A DNA stretch of 46,494 bases from contig CAXBAF010000028.1 in NCBI GenBank assembly GCA_963973795.1, positions 1-46,494 of the forward strand. Direction: 5' to 3'. Source of the stretch: UBA1926 sp002337215. GTDB lineage: Bacteria; Planctomycetota; Phycisphaerae; Phycisphaerales; UBA1924. The number at the start of each line of letters is the position of its first letter. Positions within the stretch are counted from its first letter, which is position 1. The notes beneath the pieces are model-generated. The model searched no databases, was not told where the DNA came from, and was given only the letters and a program-made list of their open reading frames with translations. The position numbers and the translations under genes were made by a program. This document shows positions 9,510 to 18,671 of this stretch, piece by piece.

Positions 9510-10175
9510 ATGACGACCGAGACCCGCCCGCTGGGCCAGCGCCTCAAAGAAGACAACTGGGACCTGCACGTGCAGGCCGAGCACGACACGCTGCCCCAGC
9601 ACATGGTCCGCGGGACAATCCCGAAGGAGACCTACGCCGAACTGCTCGGCCAGATGTGGCTGGTCTCGCGAAAGCTCGACGCGGCGATCGTCGCGACGCG
9701 GGACGGGGTGCCGGTTCTCAAGGAACTGGTGACGGACCGCCAGCTCCAGACGCCCTACCTCGAGGAGGACCTGGCGCACTGGGGTGTGGAGACCGCGGGG
9801 CTTGAGCCGCTCCCGGGGACGGCGGGGCTGATCGCCGACATCGAGCGCAGCCGGGACGAGAACCCGATCCGCCTGTTCGGGCTGCACTACGTCCGCGAGG
9901 GCGCCAACAACGGCAACAAGTACGTCGCGATGAAGATCCGCAAGGCCTGGGGCGTCGAGGACGGCGCGGGGTTCCGGTATCTCGATCCCTACGGCAGCGA
10001 CCAGCGCCCGATGTGGGAGGCGTTCAAGACCAGGCTCAACGAGATCGAATTGAGCGAGGACGAGAAGTCGGCGATCGTCGCGGGTGCCCGCTCGATGTTC
10101 GAGCACATCATCGCGATGCACAAGGACTTCGAACTGCCCCCGGTCGAGGCGGCGGAGGGCGCGCCCGCCCACTGA
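9510..10175 (+). CDS. biliverdin-producing heme oxygenase-like protein
   Basis: 221-residue all-helical cytosolic protein resembling heme oxygenases, which cleave heme to biliverdin, CO and ferrous iron. The likely proximal heme ligand is H20 in LHVQAEHD near the N-terminus, the position used in the family. The distal helix shows the glycine-rich bend in LHYVREGANNGNKYVA (about residues 130-145), which packs over heme. C-terminal helices MFEHIIAMHKDF complete the fold, and the length suits bacterial HemO proteins. The ATG at 9510 is preceded by CCGGAG at proper distance. It is a single gene closed by a strong terminator at 10214-10245. A role in iron acquisition or heme turnover is inferred; the wider TenA/heme-oxygenase-like fold includes other functions, so the exact reaction is not certain. 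Confidence 0.72.
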   Translation: MTTETRPLGQRLKEDNWDLHVQAEHDTLPQHMVRGTIPKETYAELLGQMWLVSRKLDAAIVATRDGVPVLKELVTDRQLQTPYLEEDLAHWGVETAGLEPLPGTAGLIADIERSRDENPIRLFGLHYVREGANNGNKYVAMKIRKAWGVEDGAGFRYLDPYGSDQRPMWEAFKTRLNEIELSEDEKSAIVAGARSMFEHIIAMHKDFELPPVEAAEGAPAH

Positions 10176-10213
10176 TCGTTTGGGGAGAGATGCCGCGGGA
10201 GTTGGATGAAACG

Positions 10214-10245
10214 AAACAGCCGCGTGATGTCACGCGGCTGTTTTT
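10214..10245 (+). terminator. intrinsic terminator after heme oxygenase
   Basis: Perfect stem CAGCCGCGTG / CACGCGGCTG (10217-10226 and 10231-10240) with loop ATGT, followed by five T. The A-tract before the stem makes it possibly bidirectional, which would also suit the converging minus-strand FG-GAP gene. Confidence 0.9.
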
Positions 10246-10340
10246 CTGCGCGCAGAGAATCGGCCCGGGTGGGTGTGCCGGGGCCGACCGTGAGGAAGAG
10301 AGATGCCTGTGGTGGTGCGGTGGTCGATGAGCGCGGCGGT

Positions 10341-11678
10341 TCAGTCGCCGCCGTTTCCGCCCGGGTCGCAGCCGAGTTGGTAGGAACCGACGAACTGGGC
10401 GATGTCACCCAGATCGAGCCGGTCGTCGCGGTTGATGTCGGCGATCGAATCGCCATCGACGAAGAAGTCGATGAACGTGGTGATGTCGGCGAAGTCCTGC
10501 TCACCGAGCGGCCGGGCGAGGTCCGCGGCGGTGCACATGGCGTCGCATTCGTTGAGCACGACGCGGAGCCCACCCGGGAACACCGTCTGCGAGGTCGCGA
10601 CATCCTCGAGCCCGTCTCCATCGAAATCAGCGACGACCACGCCCGACGAACCAGACCCGAGCCCGCCGTAGCTGCGGATTGTGAGGAACGAGCCGTCGCC
10701 CTGCCCGAGCAGCACGGTGGCCCCTTCAAGGATCGTGCCGGTCACGATGTCAAAGTTCCCGTCGAGATCGAGATCGCCGATCCCGATGCTGTCGGTCCAG
10801 AGGGTTGTGCCGCCACGTACTTCAAGTCGCTGCGGGGCGGACAAGTTCCCGGTTCCATCGCCGAGATAGATGTGAATGCCAGGGCCGGTGAGTTGGCGGA
10901 CGACCGCATCATTGTGCCCGTCCTGATTGAGGTCTGCGACGGCGGCAGACAACGGGAAATCGCCGCCGTCTGTGATGTAGCCCAGTTCGAACCCTCCGAG
11001 ACCGTCACCGAACAGCACGGCGATCTGATCGAGGATGTCGAGCGTCACCACCGCGTCCGGGATGCCGTCACTATCGAGATCGCCGATACCCAAGCCGGCG
11101 GCGTGCTCGAGGCCGGCGGTGAAGATCTCAGGTGCAAACCCCCCTGCACCATCGCCGAGCAGCACCGAAATGCCGTCGAGTTGCTCGCTTGTGGTGACGA
11201 TATCGAGGTGTGAGTCACCGTTCAGATCGACGACCTCGATCTCACCATTTCCGGCCGAGGTGTGGTAATAGACCGGAACGGGGAATTCGCCCGTGCCGTC
11301 GTTGAGCATAACCACAACACCATTCAGCGAAGCACCGATCAGATCCGGGTACGCGTCACCGTTCACATCAACAAGGCGGTTTACATCAGTTCTGCTCTGC
11401 GCCGGGATCGTGTAAGGCGTGCCGAACACGCCGTTGCCGGGATTGAGAAAGATGAAGTTGTCCTCGTCCGAGAGCACCGACATCCCGACGAGAAGATCGA
11501 GGTCGCCGTCGAGATCGATATCGCCTGCTGTAACTGAGTGCGGTGTACCGGTTCCGGGCAGATCGATGAACTGTGAATCATCGTCGAACGCGATCCCCGG
11601 GCACGGGTCGCCCCCGCCCATGGCGAGCGCGCAGGATGCGGAGAGTGCATACGAGACGTACAGAACACCGATCTTCAT
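10341..11678 (-). CDS. exported FG-GAP/VCBS repeat protein with dockerin-like tail
   Basis: 445-residue secreted protein built mainly of seven FG-GAP-type blades with calcium-loop motifs such as DIDLDGDLDLLVG, DVNGDAYPDLIGA, DLNGDSHLDIVTT, DLDSDGIPDAVVT and DFDGDGLEDVATS. This predicts a seven-bladed beta-propeller binding one calcium ion per blade. A signal peptide (MKIGVLYVSYALSASCALA) precedes it. The last 65 residues are a dockerin-like module with ADLARPLGEQDFADI and then ADINRDDRLDLGDI, matching the tails of the two carboxypeptidases. The ATG at 11678 is chosen over upstream codons because AAGGGG lies just ahead of it and the signal peptide starts there. The function is unknown; such propellers act in adhesion or extracellular scaffolding. 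Confidence 0.85.
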   Translation of the reverse strand: MKIGVLYVSYALSASCALAMGGGDPCPGIAFDDDSQFIDLPGTGTPHSVTAGDIDLDGDLDLLVGMSVLSDEDNFIFLNPGNGVFGTPYTIPAQSRTDVNRLVDVNGDAYPDLIGASLNGVVVMLNDGTGEFPVPVYYHTSAGNGEIEVVDLNGDSHLDIVTTSEQLDGISVLLGDGAGGFAPEIFTAGLEHAAGLGIGDLDSDGIPDAVVTLDILDQIAVLFGDGLGGFELGYITDGGDFPLSAAVADLNQDGHNDAVVRQLTGPGIHIYLGDGTGNLSAPQRLEVRGGTTLWTDSIGIGDLDLDGNFDIVTGTILEGATVLLGQGDGSFLTIRSYGGLGSGSSGVVVADFDGDGLEDVATSQTVFPGGLRVVLNECDAMCTAADLARPLGEQDFADITTFIDFFVDGDSIADINRDDRLDLGDIAQFVGSYQLGCDPGGNGGD

Positions 11679-11903
11679 TGGTTCCCCTTCTGACACGATC
11701 CCCATGAGACACCGCTCGGTGTTACCGGCGGGTGCTGCAGAGGCTGCGAGGGACGCACAAAATAGGGACAATTGTCTGGATGACCAGACCCGCGACCCTA
11801 CTAAAAAAGGCCCCTATCGATGGTTCAGCAAGCCCCATCGCCTAGGGCGATGTGTACAACCTGCGGCATCGATAGCGGTTGAGTTCATTGGCTATGTCTG
11901 TGT

Positions 11904-13346
11904 TCACGCCGGCTCCGGCGCCACCGCGTTCTCGCCCGCCGCGACGATCGTCGTGACCATGCAGTCGCCCGTGACGTTGCAGGCCGTCCGGCACATGTCG
12001 AGGATCCGGTCCACCGCGAGGATCACGGCGATGCCCCCCGCGACGGCCTCTTCGGGGAAGTCGAGCGTCTGCAGCACGATGATGAGCATGATGATGCCCG
12101 CGCCCGGGACGGCCGCGGTGCCGATCGACGCCATCGTCGCGGTGAGCACGATCGTGAGCTGGTCCATAAAGCTCAGGTCGATGCCGAAGAGCTGGGCGAT
12201 GAACACGGCCGCGACGCCCTGATAGAGCGCCGTCCCATCCATGTTGATCGTCGCGCCGAGTGGAACGACGAAGCTCGTGATCTCCTCGCTGACGCCCAGG
12301 CGTTCCTCGCAGCACTCCATGGTGACGGGGAGTGTCGCGCCGCTGCTGGCGCTCGAAAAGGCGAGCAGCTGGGCGGGGCTGATGGCCTTGAAGAACCGGC
12401 CGTAGGAGACCGGTGTGAAGAGCTTCAGGCCGATCGGATAGACCGCGAACATCATGAGCGCGAGCCCCGCGACGACGGTGAGGCTGTACTTGAGGAGCGA
12501 TCCCAGCACGCCGATCCCGAGGTCCGTCACGACGACGACGATGAGCGCAAAGACCGCGATGGGCGCGAGCTTGAGCACCCAGTGGACGATCTGGATGATG
12601 ACATCGGTCATCGCGTCGCAGACACGGATGACCGGCTCGGCCTTCTCATCGGGCAGGCGTGTCAGGGCGATGCCGATGAGCAGCGCGGCGAAGACGACCT
12701 GCAGCATCGCGGTGTCGGCGAGGGCCGCGAACGGATTCTTGGGGACGATGTCGAGCAGCGTCTGCCAGGCGTCGGGGCGCTCGGTGGCGCTCGCGATCTT
12801 CTCCCCGGCTCCCGCTTCGCCTCCGCTGGCGAGCATCGTGCGCGCTTCTTCGTCAAAGCCCGAGCCGGGCGAGACGATGTTGGCGAGCAGGAGCCCGACC
12901 GAGATCGCGATCGCGGTGGTGCACAGATAGATGATGATCGTGCGCCCGCCGATGCGGCCCAGCTTGCTCGCGTCGTTCAGGCTGCTCGCGCCGACGATGA
13001 GACTGAACAGCACGATGGGGACCGCGATGAACCGCAGCCCCCGCATGAACAGATCGCCCACGAAACCGGTCCCGAAGCGCACGAACCGCGACGCGGTCGC
13101 GGCGAAGTTCGCGTCGGCGTTCGGGGCGTTCTCGCGTTGCGACGCCTCGCGCACGCTGAGCTTCTCGTTGAGGAACGAGCCGGGGTCGTTGACGCCCATC
13201 GAGGCCCAGGTCGCGTCGGTCCAGAGCAGGTTGACGAGCAGGCCCACCACGATGCCCGCGACGAGGCCGATGAGGATCTTCCAGTGCAGGGCCATCTTCT
13301 GTTTCTGGGCTCTATCGGTCGCGTTCTGGGGGTCGGCGTTCGTCAT
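11904..13346 (-). CDS. dicarboxylate/amino acid:cation symporter (DAACS family)
   Basis: 480-residue inner-membrane symporter of the GltP/DctA/EAAT type, which drives uptake of C4-dicarboxylates or amino acids with Na+ or H+. Signature motifs are intact: SSASSGATLPVTMECCEERL in hairpin 1, the cation-site motif INMDGTALYQG in helix 7, and RTACNVTGDCMVT in helix 8. An N-terminal helix (MALHWKILIGLVAGIVVGLL) is followed by an extra hydrophilic loop of about 45 residues with sequence such as FLNEKLSVREASQREN, longer than in E. coli GltP. Substrate choice between glutamate, neutral amino acids and dicarboxylates cannot be fixed from sequence alone. The ATG at 13346 is the first Met of the frame. 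The small palindrome at 11836-11852 downstream lacks a T-run. Confidence 0.93.
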   Translation of the reverse strand: MTNADPQNATDRAQKQKMALHWKILIGLVAGIVVGLLVNLLWTDATWASMGVNDPGSFLNEKLSVREASQRENAPNADANFAATASRFVRFGTGFVGDLFMRGLRFIAVPIVLFSLIVGASSLNDASKLGRIGGRTIIIYLCTTAIAISVGLLLANIVSPGSGFDEEARTMLASGGEAGAGEKIASATERPDAWQTLLDIVPKNPFAALADTAMLQVVFAALLIGIALTRLPDEKAEPVIRVCDAMTDVIIQIVHWVLKLAPIAVFALIVVVVTDLGIGVLGSLLKYSLTVVAGLALMMFAVYPIGLKLFTPVSYGRFFKAISPAQLLAFSSASSGATLPVTMECCEERLGVSEEITSFVVPLGATINMDGTALYQGVAAVFIAQLFGIDLSFMDQLTIVLTATMASIGTAAVPGAGIIMLIIVLQTLDFPEEAVAGGIAVILAVDRILDMCRTACNVTGDCMVTTIVAAGENAVAPEPA

Positions 13347-13598
13347 GGGAGCAGCCTACCGAACGAACGGCGGATCTGTTCATTCGACATCCGGGTGGCG
13401 TGTTCGTCCGCCGTCCGGGCGTCGCGGAGCCGTACAGAACCGCGTTTGCTCGCTCGGGCGTGTCACGGGGGTGTCACGGTTACAACACGGTGACCAACTT
13501 TGGGGCGGCCGTGTGGTATCTCTTGATGTGGGGACAGAAGTCCGACAGGCTCGGGGATGAACTCATCTCGGCGGGTCCACAACGAAAGGGACGCAGCG

Positions 13599-16052
13599 AT
13601 GCGCACAAACACAGGCTCGAACACACGATTCTCAGTCCGCCGAACTCTCGCGGTCGCGTGCCTCGCGGGCGGGGTGGTCTGTTTCGCGCCCTCGGCGATT
13701 GCGCAGGACGCGACCACGGATGAGCCCGCGCCGGCGTCGGAGCCGGCGCTCGTGCCGGCGATCCAGACCGTGTTCCCGCAGCGCCGCTTCCGGCGGCCCA
13801 TTACCGCGGAGTGGCACCCCGTCGAGGTGAAGGCTGTCGATGCGGATGTCGTCATCGATGGTGATGTCGCGACGACCACGCTCGCGATCACGCTGTTCAA
13901 CCCCTCGTCGAGCATGGCGCGCTGCGAGTTGGCGGTCCCCGTCCCGGGCGAGGCCGCGATCAGCAAGTTCAGTCTCGACGGGCTCGAGGGCGACCCGCCC
14001 GCTCGGCTGCTGCCGCGCGATGAGGCCCGGGCCGCGTTCGAGGCGATCGTCCGCAAGATGATCGATCCGGGCCTGCTCGAGTTCGCGGGCTACGGGCTCA
14101 TCAAATCCAGCGTCTTCCCCGTACCCCCCAACGGCGAGCAGACATTCCGCCTGACCTACGAGCACGTCGTCAAGGGGGATGGTTCATCGATCGTGTACGA
14201 ACTCCCGCGGTCGGCGTCGATCGGCAACGCACCCGACTGGGACATCGACATCACGATCCGCGGGGCAACGCCTGTGCTCAGCGCGTTCAGCACAAGCCAC
14301 GACGCCGCGGTCGAGATCAACGACGACGGATCGGCGAGCCTCGATGGACGGGCGCTCGACAAGCCGGGCTCGTTCCGCATCGTCGCGATGCGGCAGGAAG
14401 GCGACGGGCCCGCGATGAGCGTGCTCACCTGCCCCGACCCTGCATCCGCGGACGGCGGATTCTTCATGCTCGTGATGGCGGCGCCCGAGCACGCGAGCGA
14501 TGCGCCTTCGGTCGCGCGGGATGTCACGATCGTGCTCGACCGATCGGGCTCGATGCAGGGCGAGAAGTTCGCGCAGGCGACCAAGGCCGCCAAGCAGGTG
14601 ATCAACGCGTTGGGTGCCGATGAATCGATCCGGATTGTTGACTACTCGTCGGAGGTCAGCACGTTCAGCATCGACGCGGGGACGCCCGACAAGGCCCGGG
14701 CCGCGTCGGCCTATCTCGACGGGCTCACCGCGGTGGGTGGCACGAACATCAACGAGGCGTTGCTCACGGCCCTCCGCCCGCCGGCCGCCGACGGCACGCT
14801 CCCGATCGTGCTCTTCCTGACCGACGGGCTGCCCACCGTCGGGGTGACCGGGGAGAAGGCGATCCGCGAGAACATTCTCCGCGCCAACGAGGCCGAGGAC
14901 GACGCGCCCGCCCGCCGGCTCTTCACGTTCGGCGTGGGGCACGATGTCAATGTCCCGCTGCTGACCGACCTGGCACGCGAGACGCGGGGTGTCCCGGAGT
15001 TTGTCGCGCCCGAGCAGGACGTCGAGGCCGCGGTGGGGCGGGTCTTCGATCGCCTCTCGGGCCCGGTGCTGACGGACCTGGCGATCGACGGGAGCACGCC
15101 CTTCGCCTGCGGCGTCGAGCCGATCGGGGACATGTTCCCCCGCACGCCGGGCGATCTGTTTGAGAAGCAGCGGCTGATCGTGCTGGGTCGCTACGCGGAT
15201 TGCCCCGGAGGAGTCACGCTCGCCGTCAGCGGCGAAGACTCGGGGGGCGAGATTGTGCGCACGATCGCGTTCGACCCGGAGAAGGCCGAGCCGGGGAACA
15301 GCCACATCGCCCGGCTCTGGGCGAAGCAGAAGATCACCTGGCTCATCGATGAGATCCAGTCCACGAGCGCCGATCCAGAGATCCGGAAACTCGATGATCT
15401 GCGCGACAATCCTCGGCTCGCGGAACTCATCGACGAGGTCGTGCACCTCTCGACCACGTACGGCATCCTGACCGAGTACACCTCGTTCATCGCGGCCGAG
15501 GAATCGATGCTCGCGGGTGCCGCGGTCAACCGGAGAGAGCTGGGCCGGGTGCTCTGGAGCTACGGGCGCAACCGCTCGGGGGAGGACGCGGTCGAACTCG
15601 CGAAATCGCAGATGGCGCGACGCGGCGGGGGCGGCATTGTCCGTCTGCAGCCGGGTTCAGGATCGCTCGACGCCGACGTGGACGGCGAGGCCCCGGCCAA
15701 CGTCCGGGCGCTGGTGGATAACTGGCACGCAACGATCGCGCCCCAGGCGCTCGCGACCCGCCAGATGAACATGCAGAATCTCCGCAGCGTCGTGCAGAGC
15801 GTCGGGCCCGACACGCTCTACAACCAGCGGGGGCGCTGGGTGGACGCGAACCTCGTCAATGCCGACCAGCAGCTCGCGAACCCCGAAGAAGATCGGCCCG
15901 CGCCCGACGAGACGATCGCGTTCGGGACCGACCGCTATTTCGCGGTGAACCGCCAGCTCGCCGAGACGGGCCGGCAGGCGCTGATGGCGGTCCCGGGCGA
16001 GGTCGAGATCCTGCTGGACGGCCAGCGGCTGCTCATCCAGAACCCGTCGTGA
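13599..16052 (+). CDS. exported VIT and von Willebrand A domain protein
   Basis: 817-residue secreted or periplasmic protein with the inter-alpha-trypsin-inhibitor heavy-chain layout. A signal peptide ends near residue 35 (APSAIAQD). The VIT domain spans about 68-200. The von Willebrand A domain spans about 308-470 with a complete metal-ion-dependent adhesion site: DRSGS at 314-318, GGTNINEAL and FLTDGLPT. A C-terminal region of about 300 residues follows. The vWA domain should bind protein ligands through a divalent metal. The ATG at 13599 follows GAAAGGGA at good spacing and puts the signal peptide at the N-terminus, so the upstream in-frame ATG at 13557 is rejected. Downstream lie the DUF4139 protein and a two-component system, a grouping that suggests a shared envelope role. 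Confidence 0.88.
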   Translation: MRTNTGSNTRFSVRRTLAVACLAGGVVCFAPSAIAQDATTDEPAPASEPALVPAIQTVFPQRRFRRPITAEWHPVEVKAVDADVVIDGDVATTTLAITLFNPSSSMARCELAVPVPGEAAISKFSLDGLEGDPPARLLPRDEARAAFEAIVRKMIDPGLLEFAGYGLIKSSVFPVPPNGEQTFRLTYEHVVKGDGSSIVYELPRSASIGNAPDWDIDITIRGATPVLSAFSTSHDAAVEINDDGSASLDGRALDKPGSFRIVAMRQEGDGPAMSVLTCPDPASADGGFFMLVMAAPEHASDAPSVARDVTIVLDRSGSMQGEKFAQATKAAKQVINALGADESIRIVDYSSEVSTFSIDAGTPDKARAASAYLDGLTAVGGTNINEALLTALRPPAADGTLPIVLFLTDGLPTVGVTGEKAIRENILRANEAEDDAPARRLFTFGVGHDVNVPLLTDLARETRGVPEFVAPEQDVEAAVGRVFDRLSGPVLTDLAIDGSTPFACGVEPIGDMFPRTPGDLFEKQRLIVLGRYADCPGGVTLAVSGEDSGGEIVRTIAFDPEKAEPGNSHIARLWAKQKITWLIDEIQSTSADPEIRKLDDLRDNPRLAELIDEVVHLSTTYGILTEYTSFIAAEESMLAGAAVNRRELGRVLWSYGRNRSGEDAVELAKSQMARRGGGGIVRLQPGSGSLDADVDGEAPANVRALVDNWHATIAPQALATRQMNMQNLRSVVQSVGPDTLYNQRGRWVDANLVNADQQLANPEEDRPAPDETIAFGTDRYFAVNRQLAETGRQALMAVPGEVEILLDGQRLLIQNPS

Positions 16053-16359
16053 ACGATTCCGCGTTGATCCAACCGGGAAAGTTCGGGACGCGTGTGCATC
16101 CGGATCCGGGCGACGCGGGTAGGCCAATCGTCGGTCGGCCCGCGTCGCCACTTGCTCAGCGAAAACACAGACTCGCGAGCAGAGGGGCCACGATCACCGG
16201 CCTCGTGGGAGCCCATCTCGTCGGGGGGCTCGGCACGCATGCTGGAACGCACGCAACGCCGGGCGCACGCGTCGGCGATCGGCGATCCGGCTGGCTCACC
16301 AGCCGAGCCGCTCGCGCCGTTATCCTGACACATACCACGTCTTGAAAGGCAGGTTCTCC
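16053..16359. other. intergenic region with hairpin
   Basis: 307 bases without a credible gene. The only clear structure is a hairpin, CGGCTGG (16288-16294) with CCAGCCG (16299-16305), loop CTCA. It has no T-run. It may mark the end of the VIT/vWA transcript. Confidence 0.4.
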
Positions 16360-17919
16360 ATGAAGACCCCCCGCACCGTTTCCACGCTCGCGCTGATCGC
16401 CGGCGGACTGCTGACGGCAACCCCGGCCGGCTCGATCGCGCAGAACGCCCAAGCTGAAAAGAACGCCGACACCGCGCTCACGATCTATTCGAGCGCCCGC
16501 CCCGGCGGCATCCCGGCGGAGTGGTACCGCCCCGTCGCGGGCCAGGGCAGGCCTTATTACGGGCAAATCCCGGGCTACGCCGTCGTCAAGGAAGAACGCC
16601 CCTTCGCGTTCGACAAGGGCGTGGGCGAACTGAGTTTCACGGGTGTCGCCGCCCTGCTCGATCCGACGACGGTCTCGTTCATCTCACTCGATGACGAGGA
16701 GACCAAGGTTCTCGAGCAGGACTATCGCTTCGATCTTGTCAGCAACGAGAAGCTCATCGAGCGGTTCATCGACAAGAACGTCACGGTGATGACCTCGCAG
16801 GGCTCCGATCGCATGGCCCACAGCGGCACGCTTCTGAGCGCCTCGGGGGGCATCGTCCTGCAGAAAGACAACGGCGGGATCGTGACGATCAACGAGTACG
16901 ACACGATCGATTTTCCGAGCCTTCCCGGCGGGCTGCTCACCAAGCCCACGCTCGTCTGGACGACCTTCAGCCCGGTCGGGGGCGAGCAGGACACCCGCCT
17001 CGCCTACCAGACGACCGGCATCACCTGGTGGGCCGACTACAACCTGGTGTTCACGCCGGGAGAGGACGCGAACAGCGGCACGCTCGAGGTCGGCGCGTGG
17101 GTCAGCATTCTCAATCAGTCCGGTGGGACGTACGAGAACGCGAAGCTCAAGCTCGTCGCGGGCGATGTGAACCGGGCGCCGCAGTACGGCGGTGGTGGGG
17201 GCGGTCAGTCGCCGTTCCAGATCAACCAATCGATGCGGGCGGAGGCGGCCCCGAAGGGCTTCGAGGAAAAGGCCTTCGGCGACTACCACCTCTACACGCT
17301 CGGAAGGCCCGCGACGATCCCGGACAACTCGACCAAGCAGCTCGAACTCTTCGACTCAGCGCGGGGCGTCCCGGTCGAGAAGCTCTTCTACTTCGACAGC
17401 GGGCTCAGCGGGTGGAGCGGGAGCCGGTACATGGACCGGAACTTCCTGAACAACGAGAACGCGAAGGTCGGCGTCTTCCTGCGGTTTGACAACGACGAAA
17501 AGTCCAAGCTCGGCATCCCGATGCCGCAGGGCCGGGTCCGCGTGAGCCAGGTCGACACCGCCGACGACTCGCTCGAATTCATCGGCGAGGACACGATCGA
17601 CCACACGCCCAGGAACGAGGAGATCCTCATCAAGCTGGGCAACGCGTTCGACATCGTCGGGGAGCGGCGGCAGGTCGAGTTCTCGATCGATCACGCCCGC
17701 GACACGATGACCGAGACCATCGAGGTCAAGGTCCGCAACCGCAAGGCCGAGCCGGTCGAGCTGGTCGTCCGCGAGACGATGTACCGGTGGACGAACTGGG
17801 AGATCGTCCAGAAGAACCACGAGTACGAGAAGCACAACAGCCGGCTGATCCACTTCCCCGTCCGCCTCGACGCCGACGAGGAAGCGGTGATCACGTACAC
17901 CGTCCGGTACACTTGGTGA
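16360..17919 (+). CDS. exported DUF4139 domain protein
   Basis: 519-residue exported protein. A signal peptide (TVSTLALIAGGLLTATPAGS) precedes a DUF4139 domain, recognisable from the block TGITWWADYNLVF, the NQSGGTYENAKLKLVAGDVN segment near the middle and the beta-rich C-terminus ending in EAVITYTVRYTW. The molecular function of the family is not established. The ATG at 16360 follows AAAGGCAGG at good distance; a TTG 18 bases upstream is less likely. It lies between the VIT/vWA gene and the response regulator gene, with only 47 bases to the latter, so co-transcription with the two-component system is possible. Both exported proteins may belong to one envelope pathway, but that is inference from position. 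Confidence 0.82.
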   Translation: MKTPRTVSTLALIAGGLLTATPAGSIAQNAQAEKNADTALTIYSSARPGGIPAEWYRPVAGQGRPYYGQIPGYAVVKEERPFAFDKGVGELSFTGVAALLDPTTVSFISLDDEETKVLEQDYRFDLVSNEKLIERFIDKNVTVMTSQGSDRMAHSGTLLSASGGIVLQKDNGGIVTINEYDTIDFPSLPGGLLTKPTLVWTTFSPVGGEQDTRLAYQTTGITWWADYNLVFTPGEDANSGTLEVGAWVSILNQSGGTYENAKLKLVAGDVNRAPQYGGGGGGQSPFQINQSMRAEAAPKGFEEKAFGDYHLYTLGRPATIPDNSTKQLELFDSARGVPVEKLFYFDSGLSGWSGSRYMDRNFLNNENAKVGVFLRFDNDEKSKLGIPMPQGRVRVSQVDTADDSLEFIGEDTIDHTPRNEEILIKLGNAFDIVGERRQVEFSIDHARDTMTETIEVKVRNRKAEPVELVVRETMYRWTNWEIVQKNHEYEKHNSRLIHFPVRLDADEEAVITYTVRYTW

Positions 17920-17966
17920 TCGCCCATCGCGTGACGGTGTTCACCGAGTACTTCCAGGAACCGACG

Positions 17967-18671
17967 ATGCCCAAGCCCCGCGTGCTGATCGTGGAAGACG
18001 ACCCCGCGATCCGCGCGGGGCTCGTTGCTGCGCTGGAATCCGACGGGTACCAGACCACGGAGGCGGGGGACGGGGCCGTCGGGCTCGCCCTCGCCGCCGA
18101 CGACGGGGTGGGGCTCGTGCTGCTCGACATCATGCTCCCCGAGATCGACGGGCTGCACGTGCTCGAGGCCATCCGCGAGCGCACGCCGACACTCCCGGTC
18201 ATCTGTCTCACCGCCCTCGGCGAAGAAGAGGACCGCGTCCGGGGCCTGCGGGCCGGGGCGGACGACTACATCGTCAAGCCCTTCGGGCTCGAGGAGTTGC
18301 TCGCGCGGGTCGAGGCGGTGCTCCGCCGCTCGGCCGGGTTCGTGCGCACCGAGTCGTCCAACATCCTTGAGATCGCGGGCCGGCGGATCGATCTCGCGAG
18401 GCAGGAGGTCGCGGTCGGCGGCGAGGCCGCCAGGGTGCTGCCCCAGCGCGAGGCAGAGGTTCTGGGCTACCTCGCCGAGCACCGGGGGCGGGCGGTCTCG
18501 CGGGAGGAACTGCTCGAACGCGTCTGGGGCATCGACCCGCGCGGGATGCAGACGCGGTCGGTCGATATGGCGGTCGCCCGCCTCCGCGAGCAGCTCGGTG
18601 ATTCGGGGCCCGACCACGCGGTGATCATCACCGTGCGTGGGCGAGGTTACATGCTCGCGGGGTCGGTGTGA
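17967..18671 (+). CDS. OmpR/PhoB-family response regulator
   Basis: 234-residue DNA-binding response regulator. The receiver domain (about 4-115) has the acidic pocket E10-D11-D12, the phosphoacceptor D54 (VLLDIMLP), T82 and K104 (IVKPFG). The C-terminal winged helix (about 135-232) carries EAEVLGYLAEHRGRAVSREE, the recognition region MQTRSVDMAVARLR and the closing hairpin TVRGRGYML. The ATG at 17967 follows AGGAA and gives the usual receiver start; the frame stays open upstream only as a shadow of the DUF4139 gene. Its stop overlaps the start of the kinase gene by four bases (GTGA), so the two are translationally coupled and form a cognate pair. Confidence 0.96.
   Translation: MPKPRVLIVEDDPAIRAGLVAALESDGYQTTEAGDGAVGLALAADDGVGLVLLDIMLPEIDGLHVLEAIRERTPTLPVICLTALGEEEDRVRGLRAGADDYIVKPFGLEELLARVEAVLRRSAGFVRTESSNILEIAGRRIDLARQEVAVGGEAARVLPQREAEVLGYLAEHRGRAVSREELLERVWGIDPRGMQTRSVDMAVARLREQLGDSGPDHAVIITVRGRGYMLAGSV

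Noticed and set aside
11836..11852. CATCGCC/GGCGATG palindrome as a terminator for the symporter gene
   Set aside because: No T-run follows on the minus strand; too short to call.
13468..13496. Imperfect GGTGTCAC/GGTGACC inverted repeat as an operator
   Set aside because: Arms match only with an insertion; no second copy and no known regulator site.
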